Source: Chara braunii (lineage: Eukaryota; Streptophyta; Charophyceae; Charales; Characeae). From it: DNA of 24,783 nt. Made by a program: the position numbers and the translations under genes. The DNA is taken from the NCBI GenBank assembly GCA_003427395.1, contig BFEA01000182.1, positions 2,083,312-2,108,094 of the forward strand, written 5' to 3'. The notes beneath the pieces are model-generated. The model did not search any database. It was not told the origin of the DNA and saw only the letters and a list, made by a program, of their open reading frames with translations. This document shows positions 8,752 through 17,209 of the stretch, one piece after another; position 1 is the stretch's first letter, and every line of letters begins with the position of its first letter.

Positions 8752-10569
8752 TTAGGGCATCCTCGCTGACATGAACTCTACGGGGCTGTAGCCATTGTCG
8801 TCGTCTTGCTGTAACACGGCGCCTATACCATACTGACTCGTGTCCGTGGTGACGACAAATGGCAAGGACGGATCTGCCACTTTGAGGACAGGGTACTCTA
8901 TTAGCACGCGCTTTAACTTCTTAAGTGCAGACGTACAGTCTTTGTCCCATCGCCAGATTGCCTCTTTCTTAAGCAACCTGCGCAAGGGAGCGGCGATAGT
9001 AGAGAAGTTCCTCACGAACTTTCTATAGTAATTAGCTAGGCCTAAGAACGACCGCAACTCAGTCAACGTGCGGGGCGTCGACCAGTCTCTAATTGCCGCT
9101 ATCTTGCTGTCCTCTGGCTTAATGCCATCTCCGTCCAACACGTGGCCCAAGTATAAAACTTGTGTCTTGGCCCAGTCGCACTTCTTCGCATTGATCTTGA
9201 AGTTAGCTTCTCTGAGCTTCTCCAAGACCTGCCTCAAATGACCCTGATGTTCATGGAGGGTCCTACTGAAAACTAAGATATCGTCTAGGTAAACTACGAC
9301 GAACCTATCTAACCAAGGTCTGATCAGATCATTCATACAATGCTGAAATGTAGTTGGCGCGTTGGTTAGTCCAAAGGGCATCACTATGAACTCATAATGC
9401 CCATATCTAGTTCGGAACGCAGTCTTGTACTGGTCATAAGGGTGAACCTCTATCTGATGATAACCGGACTTCAAATCTATCTTTGAGAAATACTTGCAAC
9501 CCTGCACCTGATCTAAGAAATTGTCTATCCTGGGCAGTGGTTCAGCATTCTTGACTGTGATAGCATTTAGACCCCTGTAGTGTATACACATACGCAACTC
9601 GCCGTCCTTCTTGGGGACAAACAGAACAGGTGCTCCAAAAGGAGATGAATTGGGTTTGATCCAACCTTTCTCAAGGAGCTCGTCCAACTGCTTACGTAGC
9701 TCCTCTAACTCTCTAGGGGACATTCTGTAGATTGCTCCCTTAGGAGTTCTACCGCCCAACTCTATTTCTATTATGTGCTGAATCGGTCGCGGCACTACTC
9801 CTGTCGGCGACTCGGTCAAATCTTTGAACTCCTCCAGCAGCTTGGCAATGGTTGGATCCATGGAACTATCTCCTTCTTTGGGCTCAGTGACAGGTCTAAC
9901 ATGTACTACAAAGACCTGATCCTCTAACTGCTCTTTCTTTACTAATTGCGCGAACGCGGGAGCACTGAGACAGCAATGTGCCAAGGTGTTGTCTACACCT
10001 GACATATGAAACAGGCGGGCAGTTTTAACCTCGCCGGACGGACACTCATGCTCTCTTAAGTGGAGTGTGGCCCCTGCTGCCTCTCCCCAATCCATTCCTA
10101 ACACTATATCAAAAGGAAGGTCATCCTGCACGAGGAGAGTCAGGGAATGGAGAACTTTTTCCACCTTCCCATCTTTCTCTAGGCGAAAATATGCCTGGAC
10201 TCCCTCTACGTAGTCCTCAACGCACATCGTGCGGTTGTCTGCGCGGACACTAACTATGGGGTCTTCCAATTTCTTGACTTTTAACCCTAGCCTCAGCTTC
10301 TTCAGCGCCTTACGGCTAATATAACTGCGGGTGGCCCCTGAGTCTATAAGGACCCCTACTCTACTTATGAAAACTTGTATATCAACTAAGATTAGTTGTC
10401 CCTTACTCTCCTTCTTCATTTTGGCCCAGGCTGGCATCCTCTCCTTCAACTTTTTTGCCACGCCTGTGAGGGAAGTGCCTAGAGAGACGCTAACACAAGC
10501 AGTCTCTGGACAACTAGCTAGGCACGGGCCTGCAACCTCTGCCATAGGCTCATGTGGTGTTCCCCACAT
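8752..10569 (-). pseudogene. Gypsy protease, reverse transcriptase and start of RNase H
   Basis: A 605-codon open frame. The aspartic protease motif LIDSGATRSYIS lies at residues 74-85. RT runs from about residue 300 to 540, with motif A FSKIDLKSGYHQI (361-373), MPFGLTNAPTTFQ (397-409) and the intact catalytic YLDD (427-430), then LGLANYYRKFVRNF. RNase H starts near 570 (FVVTTDTSQYGIGAVLQ). One oddity is MCIHYRGLN (328-336), where nearly all gypsy RTs have MCIDYR or MCVDYR; His replaces a conserved Asp that is not one of the catalytic triad. The frame ends prematurely inside RNase H at TAA (8752). It overlaps the gag frame by about 20 nt in the +1 register. It would make cDNA from element RNA in a virus-like particle. 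Confidence 0.92.
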
Positions 10570-11799
10570 GGCCTAGAAGTAAGGGCAGTTGCGACCCCCA
10601 CTGGCGGCTGCCTTTTGACTGCCGAGCAGCCCATCGGGCCTGTCTATACTTAGGACAAAATTGGATTACATGGGCCGGGTCACCACAAAACACGCACTGA
10701 CCCAAGTCCATGCGTTCTTGCCATACGCGCTGGTCCCAGCCCAAATCTTCCCAGGGCCTGCCCTGCGGCAAGCCTAGGTGCCATCCTCCTTGAGGTGGCC
10801 TTCCACCTCGTCGCTGCGGGGACCGACAAGAACCCTGACAATTTGGCGGGGGACCTTGACCCCTACCTCCCACTTGGCAGTTCCCTTGTCCGCCAACCCC
10901 CTGTGCGCCCGGTCCTCGGCCTCCCGCGGCTTGGCCCCTTTGGCCCTGGCCTCTTCCTCTACCTTGCGGCCTCCCTCCAGCCGCGACAGCAGCATAGGAC
11001 CTCCCCTGCCCCACGCTACTGTTCTCATCCTTGAGGCCCCACTCGATCTGACTATATGGGACCTCGTGTGTACCACCTTTCTCTAAAGTAAGGATCATAT
11101 GATTCTTGGCCCTGACTTGGCCAGAGATGGTACGGCCTTTCCACTTCTTCCCCTTATCCAAGTCCTTGTGCCAGAAAGTGGACACTGGCATGGACTTTGA
11201 CTCGAACAGGACCACCTCTCTACTTAGCACATCATACGTGATGTCGGCCTGTTGAGACTTGTCAAAGAAATGCCCACGCAGGGGCTCTGGCATGGCACGA
11301 TAAAACAATTGGACCAGTTGGGTATTAGTGACCCCATGGTCTGGGACGGCTACCAAGTCGTCCATGACGCCCTTGAGCGCTCTTGCACTTCTCCACTGTC
11401 GCGAGTGGATGGTCTGTAACTTATCAGAGGCTCTAACGCCTCTCGTTGGGTCAGCAAATCTCTCTTGTAGGAGTTTAAAGAATTGAGGAAGAGGGGTAAT
11501 CTTAGAGTATGCAACCAGGTTGTTTTCACAACCGGCTGCACGTGCAAGGGATCTGGCAAAACTGGCCGCTTCATCTTTGAGGGCCTGGAAGGCGACGAGG
11601 ACTTGTTCCTCAGTCAAGATGTGTTGTAAGTATACGTAACTATTGACGCTCGCCTCCCAGTTATCAAAATTCTCTTACTTCTTCCCGCCGTATGCATCTG
11701 GGAATTTAAGCCGCCAGTCTGAAGACTCTGACGTGCTGTAAGTATACGTAACTTCTTCCCGCCGCCAGTCTGAAGACTCTGACGTTCTGAATTGAACTG
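10550..11799 (-). pseudogene. Gypsy gag with CCHC zinc knuckle, N-terminus disrupted
   Basis: The capsid-like part is helical (ALKDEAASFARSLARAAGCE, LKGVMDDLVAVPDHGVTNTQ, LFYRAMPEPLRGHFF). A GRGQG-rich basic stretch (residues 213-257 counted from 11617) precedes one zinc knuckle, CVFCGDPAHVIQFC (C-x2-C-x4-H-x4-C, 308-321), which would bind element RNA. Translation upstream of 11617 continues in frame (DNWEASVNSYVYLQHI) to a TAA at 11675-11677, and beyond it to SSDWRLKFPDAYGG, so the stop is a lesion rather than the ORF start. Further upstream a ~70-bp segment around SESSDW is tandemly duplicated (11676-11790). No true start codon remains. The frame ends at TGA, 10550-10552. Confidence 0.85.
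11676..11790. repeat. Local duplication in the gag 5' region
   Basis: ttcttcccgccg occurs near 11679 and 11751, and gccagtctgaagactctgacg occurs near 11713 and 11763. The string taagtatacgtaac also occurs twice (near 11627 and 11738). Short tandem duplication with small deletions explains the pattern. Confidence 0.7.
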
Positions 11800-12066
11800 C
11801 AAAGTTTGAACTTTTAAGTTATATATGAAGTTGTGAACTTAAATTACTTAATCCAAAGTTCAAACTTCAAACTTTAAAGTTAATCATACTTTTTTCAAAA
11901 AATGTTCTCTGTTTCTTTAGTCTTCTGTCTGCTTTGCACTGTTTGCAACTCTGCATGTCTGCTTGTTAAATGTGCTGGTTGATTTGCTGCAAGACATGTG
12001 CTCTGCTGTCTGAACTACAGAGTGCAAAGCAGGTAAGTGCCTGCCAACACTCCCACCCAACCCCCC
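11800..12066. other. AT-rich sequence with inverted repeats, no gene
   Basis: Bases 11800-11895 hold alternating aaagtttgaactt and aagttcaaacttt motifs, an imperfect inverted repeat. Bases 11929-11940 (ctgctttgcact) and 12021-12032 (agtgcaaagcag) form a perfect 12-bp stem with an 80-nt loop, directly followed by CAG/GTAAGT, a full splice-donor consensus on the plus strand (12030-12038). No exon can be defined because the assembly gap follows. Confidence 0.5.
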
Positions 12067-12141
12067 NNNNNNNNNNNNNNNNNNNNNNNNNNNNNNNNNN
12101 NNNNNNNNNNNNNNNNNNNNNNNNNNNNNNNNNNNNNNNNN
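12067..12141. other. Assembly gap (run of N)
   Basis: 75 unknown bases separate the truncated gypsy flank from the second TRIM-like copy. The LTR of that copy would extend about 280 bp further left, so the true gap is probably larger or the join is wrong. Confidence 0.98.
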
Positions 12142-12672
12142 TGCAAAGGCCCCGAGGGCAGAACTGAAAAATGCAGTATTTGAAAGTGGCGCCCGAATTG
12201 CAGCATGGCGCCAGTTGTCCAAAATCCTACGGTACCAAAGAAGGGGTTTGGAAAAAGGGTGCCAGGCCAAAAATGGGATGCAGCTGAAACAGCAAAAAGA
12301 TAGACCAGGGATCGAGCCCTGGCGAAGTCCGTAACAAAACTGGTATGGATCTCACGAGGCACATGGGCGGGGTTCAGAGTTTAGACAGAATCGGCAGCTG
12401 TTGTAGCTTCCAGGCCCTTTCTTGCCATTTATGTTTTATCTGAGAGGAAAGGAAGAAGCAGGGCAAGCTGACAGTCAATCCTCCACGATGCTGGAGTAAT
12501 CAATGCTGGTCAGGGTTCCTTCAGCCAGATGGAAGGAAGCGTATGTGTGTTCATGACGTAATAATTTATTCTGACTTGTCGGTGGAATAGGAACCGGACT
12601 GATGCTCCCCAGAATGGAAATGGAGCCAGGGCCATAAGGACCTGTTTTATGGGGGGGAAAAAGAAGAAAATT
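12142..12672 (+). mobile_element. TRIM-like LTR element, copy 2 (5' LTR end + internal)
   Basis: 12142-12336 matches the last ~193 bp of the LTR at 6048-6240, ending CCGTAACA. Four bases later a PBS-like TGGTATGGATC (12341) starts the interior, which matches 5419-5763 and ends in an extended purine tract (GGGGGGGAAAAAGAAGAAAA, 12651-12670). TGGTAT equals the first six bases of the common initiator-Met tRNA PBS. No LTR follows the purine tract; tttggatc and unrelated sequence do. Copies 1 and 2 retain opposite halves, and together they show the LTR-interior-LTR order. Confidence 0.65.
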
Positions 12673-13201
12673 TGGATCATTTTTCTCGATTTATATGTGC
12701 CATCCTTGCACACGGTCCATGCTCATGTTCTCTTTATCGTTCCAATTTAAACCACCAGTACCCCACCCAGGCAAAAAACTTTGTCTCCTTGGATTCATGG
12801 GAGACCCTGGCAGGCCCGGTAGAGGGTCAGTAGAGCCTCGTCACACATCTGGGTGGTAACTCCTTTCAAAAATGGAAACGAGTAACCACACAAGACAACA
12901 GCAGACCCAAAACGAAAATAGAAGGCCAAAAAGAAAAGAAAAAAAACGAAGGAAAAAACAGAAGAGGAAAAAAAACGCGTTCCAGAACACATGCTGTGAG
13001 GTTTATCTTCTTAAGGTTCGGGGAGGGGCGTTTCCGGAAGTTTCTTTGTCCCGATTCCTGAATGGTTTTGGCTGGGCTGTTTGTTGCTAGTGTCCAAAAG
13101 ACTCCCCCCCCATCAACACATGCTGTGAGGTTTGTCTTCTTGAGTTCTTATGCAATTGGAATCCTCTGAGTTTGACTTTTTATCTCTGAAGTTTTTCTGC
13201 A
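12673..13201. other. Non-coding region with a purine tract and a duplicated 26-mer
   Basis: 12905-12975 is a purine-rich stretch. acacatgctgtgaggtttrt occurs at 12987-13012 and again at 13116-13141, 129 bp apart, with the following cttctt also shared. A pyrimidine tract ending tttttctgcag at 13191-13201 looks like a splice acceptor for the next feature. No gene is recognised before it. Confidence 0.45.
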
Positions 13202-13536
13202 GGTCCTGAAAGTTTGCAGAGAAATAATGAACTTTTGTTCTTACTGAAAAATGCTGATCAAGCTGCATCAGGATCTCAATGTTTGCTACTGTCGTGTGTT
13301 AATTATGTTGCCAGCTCCACCCAGCATTTCGCCTGTGTTTAACATGAATACTAAGACCAGCACGAGAAAGGGCGGCCTTCAAACATTTCATCTGGTTATG
13401 ATAGTCATAAGTGGTTCGATTGTTATCGGAGTTTTGCTGCTGGTTCTTGGCTTCTTCGTAATACGGCACTTGAAGAGTTGGCGGAAGAGGCACAAATCAT
13501 TCACCAGGACACGCTGTAGCTCCATGAGAAACTCAG
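13202..13536 (+). CDS. Possible exon of a single-pass membrane protein (partial)
   Basis: One frame (from about 13304 to 13536) reads PAPPSISPVFNMNTKTS, then a strongly hydrophobic helix of about 22 residues (LVMIVISGSIVIGVLLLVLG), immediately followed by a basic stretch (RHLKSWRKRHKSF). This is a stop-transfer arrangement with the basic cytoplasmic side after the helix, as in plant receptor-like kinases. A tttttctgcag acceptor lies at 13191-13201, a weaker ttgccag at about 13308-13314, and a CAG/GTTTGT donor at 13536/13537. The frame has a TGA at 13245, so the exon probably starts at the internal acceptor, or this is a pseudogene. No kinase or ligand domain lies in the window, so the receptor reading is inference. 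Confidence 0.3.
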
Positions 13537-13539
13537 GTT

Positions 13540-13540
<1 letters not shown>

Positions 13541-13634
<94 letters not shown>
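13541..13634. repeat. (CT)n(CA)n compound microsatellite
   Basis: About 24 CT units run directly into about 23 CA units, ending at the synthetic adapter sequence. Length in the assembly may be unreliable. Confidence 0.95.
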
Positions 13635-13637
<3 letters not shown>

Positions 13638-13671
13638 CTCTTATACACATCTAGATGTGTATAAGAGACAG
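13635..13671. other. Nextera mate-pair junction adapter left in the assembly
   Basis: TGTCTCTTATACACATCT followed by its inverted partner AGATGTGTATAAGAGACAG is the Tn5 mosaic-end pair produced by circularised Nextera mate-pair libraries; 37 of the 38 junction bases are present (the first C is replaced by A). It is synthetic. Its minus-strand translation gives the well-known contaminant peptide SYTHLDVYKR, and the plus strand gives LLYTSRCV. Sequences on each side may come from DNA several kilobases apart. Confidence 0.95.
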
Positions 13672-13719
13672 CACCTACACTCGTCATATGTACGTATATA
13701 GATATACTATACATATATC

Positions 13720-13722
<3 letters not shown>

Positions 13723-13760
<38 letters not shown>
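13723..13760. repeat. (CA)n microsatellite
   Basis: About 19 CA units preceded by a palindromic AT-rich stretch (atatagatatactatacatatatctata). Confidence 0.95.
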
Positions 13761-13762
<2 letters not shown>

Positions 13763-14012
13763 CTGCCGCTCAACCACAATCAACGTGGGCAGCCTTGTGC
13801 GTAAGAGGCACAGTAAAAAAGGGGAGCTGCAAGAACAATGAAAGGGGTACCCAAGGACAACCGAAAAACTGTCTAATTATAAAATTGCTTTAATATGTTG
13901 GACATCTCAAATGCTCTCATTGTTTGCAATAGGACAAAGACTGCTTTGATTCTGAATCTATTCACCTGGGTGGAATTGGGGCTGTTGTGGGGAAAATCTA
14001 AGACACACACAC
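13761..14012 (+). repeat. Copy C, 3'-terminal fragment of the tandem RING-like unit
   Basis: Matches 1048-1290 closely (cagctgccgctcaaccacaa to ggggaaaatctaa) and ends, like copy A, in (CA)n. It starts exactly at a microsatellite. With the adapter 90 bp upstream, its position next to 13622 is doubtful. Confidence 0.85.
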
Positions 14013-14824
14013 ACACATCTATACCGTTTTTCATTTGATGCATGGCTTGTGATGATTTGTGGATGGAATGAGAAGAGAGTGTTTGTTTGGTTTTGAGAAA
14101 CACATTCTGATCTTGCTGGTCCTGCCCTTAGAACAGTTAGGATCGGGCTCGTACTAGCGAGCTATTGTTATTTTGTGGTTGGATGTTCTGTTGGTTGTTT
14201 TGTGTATTATACACGGCCTAATTCTTTGCCCTGCTTTGGAGCATGGGCTGTCACTTTGTTAAAGGAATGTCTGTGGACGACCACGAGTGTTTTTGGGGTG
14301 GGAATGTGTGTTAGGAGTTTTGGCCATGGTATCTTCGCAAGGAGGCTCATAGAGTGTTTGCTCTGGGTGTCATTCCCACAGGCTGCTCTTTTGGAGCACA
14401 TGGAAGAAATGGGGGCTTCTAGGGTGTTTTAAGCAGTAGTGCTCCTGGTGTTGCGTGCATATCTTGTCGAATTTTGTATTATGGCACTCTATACACTCCA
14501 GGGGTTAGACAGTGAAGTGAAAGGGCGGTTGTTTAGCCATGGAGTGATAGAGATGACGGTGACGTGAATGGGTCGTTTGAAGTGAATACCAGTGTCAGTG
14601 TTCTTGTAGTTGAGCAATTAATTTTGTGGCGTTGTGGACCAACTCAGAAGGCTGTCCAAGTTTTTCAGACCAATGGTGGATGTGGTTAGTGCTTTCTTGT
14701 TGGCGGAGCCTTCTGTGTTGTGGTACGACCAATTCTTTGTGTTTTGTGTAATTGCAGTTTGTTAAGTATGTTGCTTTTTTCCCTCCATCCTTTTATGCAA
14801 TATAGTATAATATTTGTCAGGAGC
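14013..14824. other. No recognised feature
   Basis: The frame at 14175-14432 (85 codons) is Cys/Trp-containing but has no family signature, no supporting splice sites and a G/T-biased composition. I do not call it a gene. Confidence 0.4.
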
Positions 14825-14945
14825 AGGGCTGTGCAGGCAACCGGCCGGTTGGGGATCCGGGCCAGTTGGACTCCCGGTGGTCCAACGGGAATTCCGGTTG
14901 GACCCAAAAGTGGGTCAACTTTTTCTTTTTGTTTTTTTTTGGAAA
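14825..14945 (+). mobile_element. hAT-like transposon end, CCGG-rich
   Basis: CAGGGCTGTGCAGGCAACCG begins a G/C-rich ~85-bp block with repeated CCGG, GATCCGG and TTCCGGTTGG, followed by a T-rich tract. CAGGGCTG(T) starts and CCGG-rich subterminal repeats are common in plant hAT elements. The block has the same layout as 2741-2911 and 22520-22652 read inward. No transposase, no second end and no 8-bp target duplication were found. Confidence 0.35.
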
Positions 14946-15505
14946 ACACGGTTGTGCAAGGAATATGAGAAAGAGCGATAAACGGAAATCCGAGTTGCAA
15001 AATCACGAAGTCGCTCAGATAGTCATGAACCAAACAGAGAGTGCAATGCACCAAGATACAAGAGCAACAAAATGGACTCAGGTGTCAATGTCGTCACTCT
15101 CTGGTGACACCAACACTGTATCCAATGTCACACTTACTGTCTGGCGCCCAGCGCCCAGCCTATCCTACTCAGCCTATCTAGCCTATCTACGTTCTTGCAA
15201 GTGGATCACTTTGAAGTCGAAGACCAATGTACGTGACGTCAACACCAATGCCGACCACCAGCATACACCAGGTACGTTCTCTCTACTCCCCTCATCACCC
15301 CTTGATCACCTCCTCATTGCGCCTCCTACCCGAAGGCCACCATCACCATCACCTGCATTGCGCCCCTGCAGCCCGGCTATGGCTGCTGTGCGCCCGCCGC
15401 CTCAGCAGCGCCCGTCGCACCGCAGCGCCCATGCAGACACTAGCGCAGCAACGCAGCAGCGTGTCTGCATTGCCTGCCAAGGCCAGAATCCCTCTCCCAG
15501 TGGCT
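14946..15505. other. No gene recognised
   Basis: Short frames (for example 14866-15642) are low-complexity Pro/Ser/Ala-rich and lack family motifs. Bases 15120-15200 contain repeated gcctatc and gcgcccag words. Confidence 0.35.
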
Positions 15506-15963
15506 CACACTTTCTTTATGGAAAGTGTGTCGCTGCTGGCTGTCCTGGCCAGGCGTGTGGGGGGCCCAGTAGCTTCAGTTGGGCTTCAAGTGTCTGCGCC
15601 CAGGCCCAGTTTCCGAAACTGGACTGGGCCTCATGCAGTTAGGCACGTCCAGGCAGCCACCCAGCCTCCAAGTGTTTGCAGCATTCTCATTGGCTTGCGG
15701 CACGTGTGACGACAATGCTGCTTGCTCATTGGCCCATAACCAGTCCGTGATGTGTGGAACCTCACACAGCATGTGCCCAGGGCGCAACACCTGAGCCGTG
15801 GGCTCAACTGTACAGCGCAGCCCTTTGCTTTTGGAAAGAGCCTCGAGGCTCATGTTGCTCTGTAACCAACTGTCGTGCTGCAACTCTCTGAGTACCCACA
15901 TATGGAAATTGTCGAGAACAGGCCTCACATGGATATTCAGGCCCGCCTTCACTTAGGGCGGGC
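15506..15963. repeat. Cluster of perfect hairpins
   Basis: At least five perfect inverted repeats occur in 460 bp. These are CACACTTTC/GAAAGTGTG (15506-15529), the overlapping pair AGGCCCAGT/ACTGGGCCT (15602-15631) and CCAGTTTC/GAAACTGG (15606-15622), TGAGCC/GGCTCA (15792-15806), GAGCCTCGAGGCTC (15838-15851), and GCCCGCC/GGCGGGC (15941-15963). No coding signal is convincing. Confidence 0.75.
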
Positions 15964-16139
15964 ACGAGGCTTGCTGGGGATAACAGCCCAGAACACTTGT
16001 ATGTCTGATAAGGCTCCGCGAGGCTCATTCCTCGCAGTTGCACTGCTCTCGCCAAGATCACTCCGAAGCCGCAAAAGAAAACTTTTAACAGAGAAGTTTC
16101 GTTGGTGGGTTGGGGAGGGGGTTTGTATTTCAGGGGTTG

Positions 16140-16609
16140 TGTTACGGATTCCACCAGGGCTCGATCCCTGGTTTATCTTTTTGCTGTTTCTGCTGCATCC
16201 CATTTTCGGCCTGGCACCCTTTTTTGCCAAACCCCTTCTTTGGTACCGTCAGATTTTGGACAACTGGCTCCATGCTGCAATTCGGGCGCTACTTTCAAAT
16301 ACCGCGTTTTTCAGTTCTGCCCTCGGGGCTTTTGCGGAAATGCCCCTGGTACCGTACGTGTCACCGGTACTTATACTGGCTCCCCGTACAGTACGGGGAC
16401 CAGTCCCGTACCCGTTTTCTGCTGTTGTACTCGTACTCAGTGTGACTTGCTGTTTCGGCATTCGGAATCCAAGACTTCGACTTTGTGCCTTGCCACTGTG
16501 TCTGCGTCCGACCCTCAGTCGTGCCGAGTGAGTGTGTGTGTGTGTGCTCTCCCTCTCTCCCTCTCTCTCTCCTCTCCCTCGGCTCTCCCTCAGCCTTGCG
16601 CTCGTCACA
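16140..16609 (-). mobile_element. Solo LTR of the TRIM-like family with 5-bp target duplication
   Basis: TGTTACGGATTCC...GCTCGTCACA is the reverse complement of the 5764-6240 LTR (470 versus 477 bp), diverged by scattered substitutions. The flanks are ggttg (16135-16139) and ggttg (16610-16614), a perfect 5-bp target-site duplication. Its structure is that of a solo LTR left by LTR-LTR recombination. It includes a GT/CT-rich stretch (16527-16590) and the 18-nt palindrome (16156-16173). Confidence 0.9.
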
Positions 16610-16633
16610 GGTTGGGGAGGAGGGCAGCGGTTG

Positions 16634-16656
16634 AACAGTTTCACGAACTGTTCCAT

Positions 16657-16694
<38 letters not shown>
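16634..16694. repeat. Hairpin GAACAGTT/AACTGTTC and (CT)n microsatellite
   Basis: GAACAGTT and AACTGTTC are separated by 5 nt. About 20 CT units follow (16655-16694). Confidence 0.85.
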
Positions 16695-16699
<5 letters not shown>

Positions 16700-16807
16700 C
16701 ACCACGCCTTGAAATGTGTCGCGCCCACGAACGAGAGTGCGCGCCTCGAAACCAAGAACGTAAAGAAGAAGATGAAGAAGAAGAACTATGTATCTGAAGA
16801 AGAAGCA

Positions 16808-17208
16808 GAAGAAGTACATGTGGTGCACTGGCAGGGGGGCTATGTCGCACGGGCGACGACCTTGACAGTGATGATGCAGGCAAGAACGACGACGGCCTTG
16901 ACGACAGGCGATGGGGAGGGCGGACAATGGCTTAGGCAGCGGGAAGGCAGAGGCGGAAGGGAATGGGAGGTAAGTTGGGGGGAGGCATGAATGCAACCGG
17001 TAGAAGAAGAAGAAGTACGTACCTGTGGCGCACTGGCGGGGGGGCTATGTCGGACGGGTGACGGCCTTGACGGCGATGATGCAGGCAGCAACGACGACGG
17101 CCTTGACAACGGGCGATGGGGAGGGCGGACAATGCCTTAGGCAGCGAGAGGGCATAGGCGGAAGGGAATGAGAGGTAAGTTGGGGGGAGGCATGAAAGCA
17201 ACCGGTAG
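16808..17208. repeat. ~203-bp tandem duplication
   Basis: gaagaagtac.t..ctgtggygcactggcrggggggctatgtcg (near 16808) recurs near 17010, and gaggtaagttggggggaggcatgaa occurs at about 16967 and 17170. Each copy carries a GACGACGGCCTTGACRAC stretch, a cttaggcagcg word and an ideal splice-donor-like GAG/GTAAGT. The same start (cttacctgtggcgc) recurs at 24738, suggesting an exon-edge or repeat-family origin. No protein is recognised. Confidence 0.8.
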
Positions 17209-17209
17209 G

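Larger units (their letters stand above)
6241..11800 (-). mobile_element. Ty3/gypsy (chromovirus-like) LTR retrotransposon, 5' end lost
   Basis: Read on the minus strand the order is gag (11800-10550), protease-RT-RNase H (10569-8434), integrase (8430-7850), integrase C-terminus with a chromodomain-like tail (7846-6974), a purine tract ending at 6936, and a presumed 3' LTR starting at 6935. The protease-RT-RNase H-integrase order defines Ty3/gypsy. Four in-frame stops (11675, 8752, 8431, 7847) and one frameshift (near 7924) break it. The 5' LTR and first part of gag are not recognisable before the gap at 12067. The low number of lesions implies a fairly recent insertion. Confidence 0.9.

Noticed and set aside
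9440-9465. CTGATGA core near 9455 as a further hammerhead
   Set aside because: It is within conserved RT coding sequence on the opposite strand and has no stem II or GAAA box.
13388-13783. 131-codon minus-strand frame containing SYTHLDVYKR
   Set aside because: It is a translation of microsatellites and the synthetic adapter.
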